This document shows, one piece after another, positions 11,573 to 22,342 of a DNA stretch of 64,000 bases. A program made the position numbers and the translations under genes. The stretch's first letter is position 1. Each line of letters opens with the position of its first letter. Origin of the DNA: Strobilurus pachycystidiatus (taxonomy: Eukaryota; Basidiomycota; Agaricomycetes; Agaricales; Physalacriaceae); contig JAHLMK010000002.1 in NCBI GenBank assembly GCA_019915135.1, positions 1,860,001 through 1,924,000 on the forward strand. The letters are read 5' to 3'. The notes beneath the pieces are model-generated. The model had not been told where the DNA came from. It made no database searches and worked only from the letters and a program-made list of their open reading frames with translations.

Positions 11573-11931
11573 ATGCCCCAAGACTCCAGCTCTTCGAACC
11601 AGACCGTCACTACTGGCAGTGGTACTAACAGCCAAGTGATTGATTCGCATTTTCTCCTTGTCTTCCCAGTGGCTCACGTCGTTCGTGTTCATCGTACATA
11701 GGGCAACCATTATTGCAACCGCGAGGACTCCAGCTCTGGTGCGACTGGCTACCACTATTCTAACACGTACGCTATCTCGTTTGATCAAGGCGAGGCGAAT
11801 TCTGACTGGCACCTAGCAACGGAAGTTACTACTACAGTAACACGAACGGTTCGACCTACTATAACAGCGGGTCGGGATACTCCCAGTACACCTCGCCCAG
11901 CGGTGACGTCCACAAATCAACCGGGAAGTAG
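11573..11931 (+). CDS. Small Tyr/Asn/Ser/Gly-rich protein, 80 residues
   Basis: Three exons fit exactly: 11573-11635, 11702-11766 and 11817-11931 (243 nt with stop). The introns are 66 nt (GTGATT...CATAG) and 50 nt (GTACGC...CCTAG). The ATG has context caccATGCCC. The product begins MPQDSSSSNQTVTTGSG, then GNHYCNRE, then imperfect repeats of (Y/H)YSNTNGS..Y and ends SPSGDVHKSTGK. It has no signal peptide and no membrane span. I recall similar short proteins in other mushrooms but no known function. It is too short to be found by a plain open-frame scan. Confidence 0.7.
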
Positions 11932-12111
11932 TGGAAGGAATAGAAGGGCGAAAGGAGAATCATTGACAACGTACCAATAGCGAGCTTTCTTGCATGTCAA
12001 AGTGACCCTCGAATGACACATTACTTGGGCTGTACTCGAAATGAATTGAGAAGGCAAGGTTCAGTGTTATTACATCGACGTCGTGTTTCAAGACAGACTG
12101 GACTATTGCAG

Positions 12112-12769
12112 TTAGGCCGCATTAGCTTGCACGTTCACGCCGTATTTCAATGCACGACTGTAAGGGCAGAACTGGGGGCAATGATATGAGCGGATGTCTT
12201 GCCTCCGTCGCTTGACTCACCGCGTGTCCTAACTGCAGGAGCTCGTCATCAACGCCCTCAACCTTGATATCGACGCCGATACCAAAGCCAGCCATGTCCG
12301 TCGGCTCGCCAAGGTGCACGCTGACATGCACCTTGGCGTTCTTCACCGCCTCGCTCTGCCCTTCCCGGCGCGCGACGGCCTGTATGGCCCCGAGGAGACA
12401 AGCTGGATGGGGATGATCAGACGCGCCGGTCAAGCGTGATCACCAGTAAATACCGGAATAACCCATCGCGAAGAGCTGCTCAGGATTCTTGCCTTTCCCG
12501 CTCCCGCCAAGCTCTTTCGGCGTGCTCAGGTTCAAGGTGAGGCCATTGCACGAGGTGGTACCGTTCCGGCCATCCCCTTCAGCGACAGCTGTCGCCGTGT
12601 ACTATTGACGGTGAGCGGGAAATAGCACTCAGACTGGCAGGCGACTTACCTTGTGCGACTCCAGCGACATGAAAGTGCGCGCCTGAATGCGGGAAGCATT
12701 GTTCAAGGCGGTTCTCCTGCCTAGGCTGCGAGTTGCAAGGCGTGCGGTGTTCATGATGGAGGAGTTCAT
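12112..12769 (-). CDS. Organic hydroperoxide reductase, Ohr/OsmC family, probably mitochondrial
   Basis: Four exons. The N-terminus (start 12769, or the next Met at 12754) is Arg/Ser-rich without acidic residues ([20 protein letters not shown]), a likely mitochondrial presequence. Exon 2 has [17 protein letters not shown] and [25 protein letters not shown]...CCAG intron then gives [14 protein letters not shown] with the first redox Cys. The last exon gives [12 protein letters not shown] with the second Cys. The Gly-rich stretch, the paired Cys and the NPEQLFA block define Ohr, which reduces organic peroxides with dihydrolipoyl thiols. The stop is at 12112-12114. Confidence 0.87.
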
Positions 12770-12956
12770 CGTCGTGGTTCGTGTTGAACGTTTGGGTACC
12801 ACGCGTAATAAGTACGATCGTCGGATCGACATGCATGACGCACTGAACGAGGTTTTACCCGGTCCAATCACCCGTCTCTTCGCATTATTTCGTCCAATAT
12901 CTGCACAACGTGGCTGGTACTCACCGCAGGACAGGGAACACGGCGTGTACAGCTCA

Positions 12957-13244
12957 TTACCACCATTTATGCAGATAGCCCAGACTATACAAGGCCAGCC
13001 GCAACGTCCTCCTCATCTCGTACAACGAATCGCAAAAGGCGCCACTCGCAGCACCCGGCATCCATCTACACAACGCCCCGAACCGCACCGAATGCGTCGA
13101 ACTATGCACACAGAACTGCTCAGCCATCTGGAGGACTTCTTTCTGACCCATACCGAACCACATACGCGCGCCAATCAAGGCCGTTTTCCGTTCTGTGACC
13201 TTGCATATGCTAAGGGCGCGGGCTCTTGACTGTGAATCTGTCAA
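12957..13244 (-). CDS. Unrecognised small reading frame
   Basis: 95 codons on the minus strand with protein-like composition (ICKVTERKTALIGARMWFG, SLYEMRRTLRLALYSLGYL). No family recognised and no supporting splice or promoter signals. It may be a small gene or part of one upstream of the Ohr gene; equally it may be chance. Confidence 0.25.
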   Translation of the reverse strand: MTDSQSRARALSICKVTERKTALIGARMWFGMGQKEVLQMAEQFCVHSSTHSVRFGALCRWMPGAASGAFCDSLYEMRRTLRLALYSLGYLHKWW

Positions 13245-13345
13245 GCGACGTTGTTACTTATGTCGATTCTTGATAGAGCCTACAACAGGTTCTGGTCGTA
13301 AATGCTGGGTGGACATTTTGCGGAGCCTGCCTTCATAGCTGATCG

Positions 13346-13403
13346 GACCTTGGGAATCCCAAGGTCGGGCGGCGTTCAACTGGACCTTGGGAATCCCAAG
13401 GTC
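13346..13403. repeat. Two identical 21-bp palindromes, 37 bp apart
   Basis: Positions 13346-13366 and 13383-13403 carry the same perfect inverted repeat: arms GACCTTGGGA and TCCCAAGGTC around one central A. The copies are identical and lie about 160 nt before the U6-like sequence and 370 nt before the RT gene. Confidence 0.8.
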
Positions 13404-13560
13404 TGTCGGTTGACTCAACTCGAATGAGAATTCAACGAACTATGGTTCTGGGCAGTAAGTCTCACTGCTTGGGATACCTCATGCGTCGCTTTCTGGCGAC
13501 TATCAGTGTATGACAGCCTTAATTCCCTCTGGCCATCGTTGAGGTTCGCGATCGGTGATC

Positions 13561-13632
13561 GGGAAAGCGTGTCATCCAAGCGCAGGGGAACATGGCCGCA
13601 TTTCTGTACCGTCTCAATTTTTTCGTATGTCA
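13561..13632 (-). pseudogene. U6 snRNA-like sequence (degenerate)
   Basis: Read on the minus strand it matches U6 from the ACATACGAAAAAATTG segment to GGATGACACGC, with changes in the ACAGAGA region (ACAGAAATGCGG) and in the internal stem-loop (CCCTGCGCTTGG). It aligns along its whole length with the U6 sequence at 17780-17876 at roughly 80%. The damaged ACAGAGA box makes function unlikely. It sits just upstream of the RT gene. Confidence 0.65.
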
Positions 13633-13768
13633 GGCAAACTTTTTTCCTCAAACGGCTGATGGGAAGCCGGTCAGGTATGAGCTACAGTCATTGTGGCACA
13701 TGTATGATCAATGACAGAGTCTTAGCTATGCAATTGAGACGTACACACAACGGAGACCGGGCGGCGAC

Positions 13769-16700
13769 ATGGAGACCAGTCTTGCAATTTCAATTGGAGG
13801 AGGACGAGGGAACGTAGTCCGGGGCATGCTCCCTGCCGACTTTGAAGCAAGCAACATCGGCGGTCTCCTCCACGCGCTCACTTTCTGTATACGACGGACT
13901 TCTCAGTACCGACGTGTAGTTGTGACGACTTCATCCCCCTTGCTCATCGAGACCCTCGGAGAGAACATGGCGTTACAAGCTCACCTAGGATACCCTTCTC
14001 GACACGGTGTACAGTCCCGGGAGTTTGTGGCGGCGATGCAGGCTCGAGAGGCGCCCTTGGAAGTGTGGATACCGGATGATAGGAAGGCTGGTAGGAGCTG
14101 GCTAGCAGAAGAGGCGCAGGTGTACTGGGGCTCAAAGGACCGGGATCTTCTCGCAGAGGCTGGTGAGCCCCACGGGTCAAGGGCGAGACGGCAGGGACAG
14201 GCTGGTCGTCCTGGCCTCAAGATCTTGCTTCCGACCCTTGCCACAACGAAGAAGGTCGTCAAGACCTCGAGAGACTGGAAGGACACGTCCATGGCGGGGG
14301 AGCGTACACGCGGAGAAGTGAAGAAAGCCATGAGCGCCAACATGGATCGTCTCTTGAATGTGGAGACGGAGAAGGAGTACTGGGATACCATCAAATCCTT
14401 CACTGGCTCGAAGAAGAGGACGACGAGGAATATGACCGCAGGGAAACTCGCTTCAGACTTCTATGACCGACTCAATCCTGCGCAGGACCCACCTGACTAC
14501 TACGATAATGAACTCCGCCAGTTTTACAAGCAAGCGTGCGAGGAACTGCCCGCCTTGACAGTGGATTCAACTCCCGAGCACTTCTTCTCGGCACCAGTCG
14601 AGGTTCAAGAGGTGGTCTGGGCGAAGAGGAGGATCCGCCTGCGGCCGAAGAAGTCTGCAACAGGGATCGATAAGGTTGCCTACGAGAAGATTATTCAAAT
14701 CCCAAACGACGTTTTGGTGGAGCTGTTCAATGCATGCTTACAACGTCAGGGCGTTCCGGAAGACTGGCTTACCACAACGCTCATTGGGATCCTCAAGAAA
14801 GGGAAGGAACCGAGCGACGCGGCGGGGTATCGACTCATTGGCTTGGAGAGCTGTATGCTTAAGGTAGACGAACTATAGTACGACCTTCAGACAGGCTAAG
14901 ACAATACAATAGGTTTTCACCCTCATCATTGAGGAGCGCACACGGCGGTGGTCTACAGTCAACAACATCATTCCCGACAGTCAGAACGGATTCAAGGAGA
15001 ATATGAGGACGCCAAATAATGCGTTCACTCTCCGGGCCTCTATTGAGCGTGCATGGGCTTCAGGGAAGGATCTCTTCGTCGCATTCATTGATCTCACCAA
15101 CGCTTTCCCTGCGACCGACATAAACAGTCTCTGGATCAAGTTGTGTAATGCTGGGATGTCTGGGCCAATGTTCGACTGGCTCAGGCTGATCTACGCAAGG
15201 ATGACCTACAGCGTCCGTCATGATGGAGTCGTCACGGACGCGTTCAAGTCTCTGGTTGGGGTCCTGACAGGCGACTCTGCCTCCCCGACCCTGTGGAACA
15301 TCTTCTTTGCGGACCTTGGCTCTTATATTGGAGAGGATGGGGACGATATCACGCTCGCAGGCAGGGTGGTGTGTCACGTAGAGCAGGCGGATGATGTGGC
15401 GCTGTGGTCTACGACGCGGGAGGGCTTGCAGAAGAAGGTTGATGCCTTTCTTCGCTGGTGTAAGCTCAACTTCATGACTGTCAGTGTCAAGAAGACGCAG
15501 TGGATGGTTTTCAGACGAAAGGGAGGCGAGGGACAACAAGCGGATGTGGGCATTCTCTGCATTGATGGGAGGGTGCTTGAGCTGGTGGAGGAGTACAAAT
15601 TTGTCGGGATCCATTTCTCAACACGCTTCCGGGACATTTTCACACGACACTACATCGAAAAGGCCGCCGCGGCACGCAAGATTGTCAATACGACATACGC
15701 GATAGAGAAGCATGTTGGTCCTATGCCTGCTACTCACGGTCGCAAGCTGTACATGTCTCTGGTCGATCCTCACCTGACGTTCGGTTGTGAGGTGGCGCTA
15801 GACACGACGCCAAGCAACCTGAAGGAGCTGGAGGACGTACAGAAGCTTTTCCTTCGCCGCATGCTCAATGTCTCCAAACGGTGCGCCGTGGTGCCTCTCT
15901 ATACGGAGACGGGTGTTGTTCCGCTCCGCTACCGCCGCCTGCTTCTGGCCTTGTCTCATATGCGGTACGGAGTCTTTCTCCATGACGCCACAATTCCGAA
16001 CTGGGCGATGATGGACGCCATGGATTTACATCTTTCTAACAAGACAGGTTGGTTGATGGACCTGCGCTTTGTGCTGGGAAAGCTCCCTGTGCCCGTGACG
16101 GTTGAGGATTGGAGTCTAGAAGCGACTGGGTTGGAGAGTTGGTTCGATGATGTAGCGAGGCGTGTATGTCAGTCGTGCGATGCGTGGTTGATGGAAGGGA
16201 TCATGGGCTCGGTCAAGTTATGGATGCTTCAGACCAGGATGCGTTACAGTCCACCGCGGCGCGGTAACACTTCGACGACTTCATTCGGTGCCAAGGGAGT
16301 GCAACTGTCCAGGTTCCGAAACTACCTTGGATTGGGGTCACCGGACAGTCGGCGAGCTCTAACGCGACTGGTGTTCTCTGATCATCGCCTCAGCATCGAG
16401 ACTCTACGGAAATCTGATGGCCAACATCGTCCGCGCATCCCGCGCGAATGGCGTCTATGCCGTTTCTGCCAGGTCCAAGTGGAGACGGAGGAACACGCCA
16501 TTCTAGAGTGTGGGTCGTCCCCTGTTCTGGTAGAGAGAAGGGGGAGCTTTTTGCTGGATGCAGAGAGGAAGGACGAAGGGATCGTGGCGAGGCTGATGGG
16601 TCGGCCTATGAGGGAGAGACTCGTGGAGCTGATGGAGAATGCGAAGACTCTGGGGATCTTCGGTTACTTTGTGGTCGATGTTTTTGCTATCTTCGAGGCG

Positions 16701-16829
16701 GAGAAGGAATGGGTGCCGGCGACGTGGATGTATGGCGTCGCGGAGGTTAGGGAGGACATAGAAGTGGATCATGGGGACGAACCTGCTTCCGACGACGATG
16801 ATTACTATCTTAATAGAGGATTTGGTTGA
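13769..16829 (+). CDS. Non-LTR-type reverse transcriptase with an intron
   Basis: Exons 13769-14863 and 14913-16829 join across a 49-nt intron (GTAGAC donor, GGCTAAGAC branch, CAATAG acceptor) into 1003 codons without a break. The N-terminal about 90 residues resemble a degenerate RNase H fold (LHALTFCIRR, VVVTTSSPLLIETLG, where the usual Asp is Ser). A basic linker follows. RT motifs: KSATGIDKVAYEKI, DWLTTTLIGILKKGKEP, GYRLIGLESC, FVAFIDLTNAFPATD, GVLTGDSASPTLWN, and QADDVALWS as the catalytic box (QADD in place of YADD). The C-terminus has a CX2CX8HX4C zinc motif around 16460-16510. No endonuclease domain was seen. It may be an autonomous element or a retained RT gene. Confidence 0.85.
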
Positions 16830-17498
16830 AATGCGGTTTGATTGAGAGCAAATCCTGTGAGATATCTAGTGGGCTATGGAGATTGTCATTGTTTTACATG
16901 ACTAGTCAAGACCGGCTTAAAACACAGTTAAACCCTCGAGGAGTGGGGTGAAGAACTGAATTGGTCTACCCTATATGGCGGAGGCGACAACTCGTTTTGT
17001 CGTTCGTAAGTACTATAGGAAGGAGACCCCCCGCGGGTGTGAATTGCCGGATCACACTTGTGCGGAAACTGCGGATGCCAGCAATGGTGGTTCGTGGACA
17101 CTCTTCCCCATCATCATCATCATCATCATCAAGTTCAACTCTTCCAATTGGGGCTGGGACCAAGCGGTGGCCTTGGGCTTTCTTTTCTGTTTCGTCTAAG
17201 TCATGGTCATGTTCGCGACGAACAACGAACAATGTCTGTGCCGACCTCTGCCGTCAACGTCAGCGCGTCAGCCGCTTGAGTTGAACATCACTGGGATTCC
17301 CGATTCTTGTCAGGGAGTGAGTAATGAATGTCCTCGGACGCACCTTGGCACGGAGTGTGTTGTGAACAGTAAAGACCCCAAGAGCAGATATCAATCGTCT
17401 GATGAGATTATGGGCCTAAGTATGCATGTTGTAGAAGTGTAAAGTTCATTTTTGAACCCAGCCTTGTCCGAGTCCAGGGAGCTGAAGTCTGGAGAGTT
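16830..17498. other. 3' flank of the RT gene with a CAT microsatellite
   Basis: No gene. A (CAT)n tract at about 17109-17131 could mark the 3' end of a LINE-like insertion. Open frames across it give poly-His or poly-Asp and are not believed. Confidence 0.4.
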
Positions 17499-17563
17499 GC
17501 CCTGCACAAGGATGACACGCTTTTCCGGAGTGGTAGACTCGCAGATATCAATATTCATTGTTT
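17499..17563 (+). pseudogene. Partial U6 3' half, inverted relative to the full copy
   Basis: Contains CCCTGCACAAGGATGACACGC on the plus strand followed by a flank (CCGGAGTGGTAGA...CAATATTCATTGTTT) that also follows the minus-strand U6 at 17.8 kb. The two arms (17499-17563 and 17757-17821) form an inverted repeat of about 65 bp, roughly 85% alike. Confidence 0.65.
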
Positions 17564-17779
17564 CCTCGGGCCTAGATAGATATATTCTAACGGATAGAGC
17601 TTCATGCGAGGCTGCAAATAGCGCCGCCACATTTTGCGAACCCGAGTCCCCGATCACTTTCCCAAAGCGGTGGCCGCGGTCCCAAAATGGAAATTTTTGC
17701 TCCCCAGTGCTCCTCCTGCCTCATTTCCGCATTTCTGAAAGGTCTAGCGACGCAAAACAATAAATATTGAGATCCGTAG

Positions 17780-17821
17780 ATCTACCACTCCGGGAAAGCG
17801 TGTCATCCTTGTGCAGGGGCC

Positions 17822-17852
<31 letters not shown>

Positions 17853-17876
17853 TTCGTATGTCACCCCGAAGGGGAC
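17780..17876 (-). ncRNA. U6 spliceosomal snRNA gene or very recent copy
   Basis: On the minus strand: a 5' stem-loop GTCCCCTTCGGGG, then AAAATTGGAACG, the invariant ATACAGAGAAGATTAGC (ACAGAGA box and AGC triad) and the internal stem-loop ATGGCCCCTGCACAAGGATG followed by ACACGC. These are diagnostic of U6. The core spans 17798-17876. The 3' end is uncertain: TTTCCCGGAGTGG follows, with no clean T run until about 45 nt on. A TATATAAGG-like element lies about 80 nt upstream, further than usual. Either a functional U6 locus or an intact retrocopy. Confidence 0.75.
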
Positions 17877-18624
17877 ATTAAACTATAGGTAAGTCGTCAA
17901 GTTGATAGGAAGAGTCTTGTGATGAGGAGGAATGGCAGAGTGGAGAAGTTGCCTTATATGGGAGTGCACCACTGTGCCTCGTCCCCCCCCTTCTACGAGC
18001 CGCCATCCGCCATCTTTGACATCTAGTGTTGATGAACCTGCATGTTGATCAAGCTAAGTACTTGATTCGACCTCACAATGCAAGTTGGGGTGATATGTAA
18101 TATTCTCCGAGGTACAATAGACTTACAAGCTTGCATCTCCGAGCCCCGGCAGAAGGTTCGCGGTGCTCACCTCTTTTCTGCCTCCGGCTCTCAATTCCAG
18201 CTTGAGTCTATCGTACCACCAGCTCGATCACAATTGCAAGTACATCTGGAATACATACAACTTTGACTGTCCATTCAAAATAAGAATGGACGTATGGTGT
18301 CTACTTATTCACAGCCACTCCCGGCCATCCCATCACAATTTGCATCAAGGAACTCGCAGTCTTCGACACATTTCATGCTTGCGCTTCATCTCATTCACGT
18401 TTCCACGGCCGTCGGCAAGTACTCCCGAAACACGTTCGTTGTTTTGAGCGCATCGAGAATGAGCAGGTACTTACACGGTGATAATCCAGATTCCAGGGAA
18501 TCGCAACAGACAGTCGGATTCTGAGTCTAGTGCTCTAACCAGGGCCAGACCAGCAGCTCGCTCTGAAACTCTGTTTCCATGCATGAGGTGCAACGATAAT
18601 CATATATTGAGATGGATGAAAGTT
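17877..18624. other. Flank between U6 and transcription factor A
   Basis: No gene. From about 18300 the sequence matches 22060-22260 (shared blocks agccactcccggcc, caaggaactcgc, cgtcggcaagtac), so the 3' flank of the transcription factor belongs to the duplicated unit. Confidence 0.5.
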
Positions 18625-20746
18625 TTAGACATATTCAGTGATGGAGCTTTCGGAGTTGACAACGTTGACAACGCGCCCCAGCTCATCAAGAAACGACATT
18701 TTTGTCTTCAGCAGTACTAGTCGGGCGCTTTCCTGAATGACTATCATCATCGCACGAAGATCATCCCTTGGTAGAAGAGGTGACAGAGACTCAAGTTCGA
18801 ACCGAAGCACGTTGACGCAAGACCTCCATGGAAGCTACACAAGGGGGTTATCAGGGGGGGCCAAACCGTACTCGTGGCGTGACTCACACAAAGAGTGGGG
18901 CATAGTTGACGGTAATCCTGATCCTCGAAAGTTCGAATAAGCTCGACAATTCGCAATGCAGAGGCCAAAGCGGATTGACGCGAGTGCTGTGATGTTGGCG
19001 CAAGGACAAGGTGAAGTTCCATCAATAAAGACAACGTCACCATCTCAGCTATCTTAAGCGCCCTGGCATTGTGGCTAGCAAAATACACAGACGTTTGAAG
19101 CGCTCGCGTCCTGATGTGGGCCAAGTGCTGATGTACTCGTTCAATCTGAGTCCAGAATGCAATGGTCCATTCATCCGTGCTGATGTCACCCAGAAAGATG
19201 GCCTAGTGAGAAGAATGAGCACACAGAGAGCACATAAAGTGCCAAACTGACCTCCCGCCGGGCTAAGAGCCTTTTACTCTGCCAGTGATAAAATATCGCT
19301 AAGGCCCGTGCTACCACACAGAAAGATTCAATGGCGAGGTACGGGTAGAATTCCTGGATCGTGTCATCGTTTCCATCTGAGCAGAGACAAGCGGAGACTT
19401 ACGGAAATATCGCCCAACTCGAGAAGGGCACTTTCCGAGAAAAGCAAGGGATGATTGAGGAGGAGATTCTGCGCGATGTCCATTAGATAGAGTTGACCCA
19501 GAACTCCGATGGTCTCATCTGGACGGAGCATTTCTGTACGACCTGCATCCTTCTGTACGAAGGGCGCGAAAGCCAGCAAGCGGAGGTCATATCGATGTGC
19601 GATATGGGCTGCACGTAGGAGATACTCTCGCCCTCGGTAGAGATCCTTCTTGTGGAGATAATACTTCGCTACAAGCTGTGTCCCCTTCAGACGTGGTAAG
19701 TTCGAAGACGACTCTCGAAAGACCTCAGATACCTACTAGAAGCGCGACCGTGGGTTCCATGGGCCGAGTATCATTGTTCAAGCAATCTATAGCCTTCTGT
19801 AGCTCGACAGACTCGACAATGGTCCTGAAATAGTTGTCATTCTCTTGAAGACAATATCCCCACAGATATGCAGCATGCACAATAACGGGGTCTAGGGCGT
19901 CGAAATTGAGGCTTCCAGAACGCAAGACAGCCATCTTGTCGTCGACGAGGCACAGGCCAAGATGGGCCCGAAAATTCCAGACAATGTTCTGACTAGAGAG
20001 TTGAGTACAACAGGAGGTCATAGAGTGTGAAAGGTAACTTACATCACACTTGCATCAAGGTCCTGGGATAGTCGCATGCCCATTTCGGGTTGCACGACGT
20101 GCGGAAGCCGAAAACTATAGTTGTAGAGCTGCTCCGGCCTTGATGGGGCCGCACGCGCAGGTACTAGACCACCGATACCTTCAGACTCTCCCTGCGTGGA
20201 AGTGTAGGTCTCATACGCCCGTAATTGAGCCTCGAGTTTGCTGATTCTGTTCAGGAGATCCAACCTGCTCTCGTACTCACACTCGCTCTCCATGCTTGCT
20301 GCCTTGCACGCGTGACAAAAGGGTCGAAATCCATCGCACCTCTGAGAGTGTGTTAGATGTGGAAGATCGCGGGCTGGAAAGAGTTGAACCTTTTTTTTCC
20401 GTCTGAAGAAGTAGACGATCATCGTAGATCAGGATTGGCTCAACGTGCGATCAAAGGACCGACCTGCAAGGTAAGCACGCGGCTCCCTTATCCAGCAGCT
20501 TGATTTTGGGAGGAGTGGGAAGAGCAACATAGACACAAGGAGCAAACTTTCTTGCACGCGTGCACGAACCACAGATGGGTCGCACCCCGTCGCACTTCTA
20601 TGAATTGTCTGAAGTTGTGATAGGTCAAGGAGATGTCGACCTACCACCTTCCGGGACCTATAGAACAGTCGTCAGACGCTGGGACAGGAACCAGCTGAGG
20701 GCCGTGTCACTCACCTGCAAGTGGTACAAGGCGTTGTCGTCGGCAT
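18625..20746 (-). CDS. Fungal transcription factor A with two Zn2Cys6 clusters
   Basis: Ten exons sum to 1656 nt (551 residues): 20746-20715, 20657-20645, 20597-20464, 20402-20390, 20341-20043, 19992-19737, 19684-19403, 19353-19252, 19202-18888, 18834-18625. Cluster 1 (C-X2-C-X6-C-X6-C-X2-C-X8-C) reads CTTCRSRKV then KCDGVRPICGSC. Cluster 2 reads CLPCRRKKKRCDGFRPFCHAC. In each, residues after the second Cys come from a 13-nt microexon. A short coiled coil follows (LLNRISKLEAQLRAYE), then the fungal-specific regulatory domain (VHAAYLWGYCLQE, LRPDETIG, YPYLAIESFCVVARALAIFYHW). It is a nuclear regulator; target genes are unknown. Confidence 0.88.
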
Positions 20747-20773
20747 TCTTGACAACGAAGGTTTATCAATGCA

Positions 20774-20783
20774 CCTTATATAT
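20774..20783 (-). promoter_or_regulatory. TATA box of factor A
   Basis: TATATAAGG on the minus strand about 30-38 nt before the ATG at 20746; the same element precedes factor B. Confidence 0.55.
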
Positions 20784-20795
20784 GAAGTACGGGAC

Positions 20796-21960
20796 TTAGG
20801 GCACGCATATTCCGAGGTTTCTACGATATCCCACGACTACCGTTTTGACCGCGCAAGGGTCCACGGGACGCCACTTTGCCACCACCGACGGTGTGCAATT
20901 ATGATCGGGGACCTGTCTGAGTGTCTCCTGCTTGCTCGGAGTTCGAGTGCTCCTGGATAGAATCGTGTTCATCGACAAATGGCGGATGCCGGGATACAGC
21001 AGGCACCTCGCGTATCCCTCTAGAGCACCATCGTCATCGTAAGAAATCATCCCTTGGAAGAAGAGATTACGGATACGCGACTTCAAGCCGGCATTCGTTG
21101 GCGCAAGACCTTTTCCTGGAAACTACAGAAGTAAGGTGTGAGCCAGTACCTTACTAGTATCGCTCTCGGGTTCATCGCGACCAACTCCTAGAGATGGATT
21201 CCACGAGCTCTTCTTGCTTGACTTGCGCAAAGAGAAGAATGCAGACGAATGTAATCATTATCCTCGAAGTTGCCGTTATTTCAACAATTCGTGGTGCAAA
21301 GCTCGAGGCGGACTGGTGTGACTGGTGCGACGTGGACGCAAGCACATAGTGAAGGTCGGCGGATATGGACAACGTCAGCATCTCGGCCTCTTTGAGCGCC
21401 CTGGCGTTGTTGTTGCTATCAAATTCAAGTTCAGTCTAAAGCGCTCGTGCTTCGAAGTGGGACAAATGCCGACGACTACGTTCAATCTGGTCCAGTATGA
21501 GACAGTCCATTGATTCGCGCTGGTATTGGCACCTAGAACGATGATATAGTAAGCTGAGTCATGACTGTGATATAGCATATGGACAAGCAACTTTCAATGC
21601 TCTTCTGGCGTTCCAGATGCTTCTTGCACCCCCAATGGTACAACATCGCCAGGCCACGCGCTATTACACGGAGAGAATTCATGGCAAGGTACTCACGGGT
21701 AGAAAGAAGTCCTGCTTCATGTCATCCCGTGTCGCCGGAAACGGAGGTGATAGCGCCCAGCCCGAGGTTTGGGAGAATCAAGGAACCCTCGAAGACAAAA
21801 CTCTGGGCGATATCCACAAGACATTCATGTAGAGAGCTTCTGACCGCGTCGCCGAGGGTCTCGTTAGGTCGGAGCATTACTGTACGACCCGCATCCTTCT
21901 TGCCAGAAGCGCCGATTGGACAGTGGTTCAAGTGAGAGGTGGGGAAGACCAGGAGACCTA
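20796..21960 (-). pseudogene. Truncated relative of the zinc-cluster factors (copy C)
   Basis: Blocks matching the factor A/B C-terminal half occur in order: KDAGRTVMLRPNETL with VDIAQS (about 21730-21900), WTVSYWTRLN (about 21500), LSISADLHYVLASTSHQSHQS (about 21310-21375) and a LFFQGMISYDDDG tail (about 21050). The zinc clusters and first half of the regulatory domain are absent and frames are broken. Confidence 0.65.
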
Positions 21961-22342
21961 TACTGTAATCGATAACCTCCGACGAGGCGAGCGACGAGGA
22001 CTGTCGAGGAGAAGAGAGGGAAAGTCACATGCGTCACTCTACGTCACTGTCGCGAATGAGTCCGCTCATTCAGAGCCACTCCCGGCCCTAATGTTGCACC
22101 AAGGAACTCGCCACTGCGACTCGTCTTATGCTCGAGCTTCATCTCATCCAAGCTCCACGACCGTCGGCAAGTACGCCCAAAACACATTTATTGAATGGTC
22201 TGGTTTTGAGCGCTGGTCATGATCCACAACAGATAGTCAGATTCCGAGTCTATTGCTCTATCTAGGTCGATACCAGTAGCTCGCTCTAAGCTCTGTTTCT
22301 ATGCCCATTGTGCTACTACAGTCAATAATGAGATCAAGGAAA

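Noticed and set aside
16966..17284. Frames with His, Ser or Asp runs near 17.1 kb
   Set aside because: They are translations of a (CAT)n microsatellite, with different runs in each frame.
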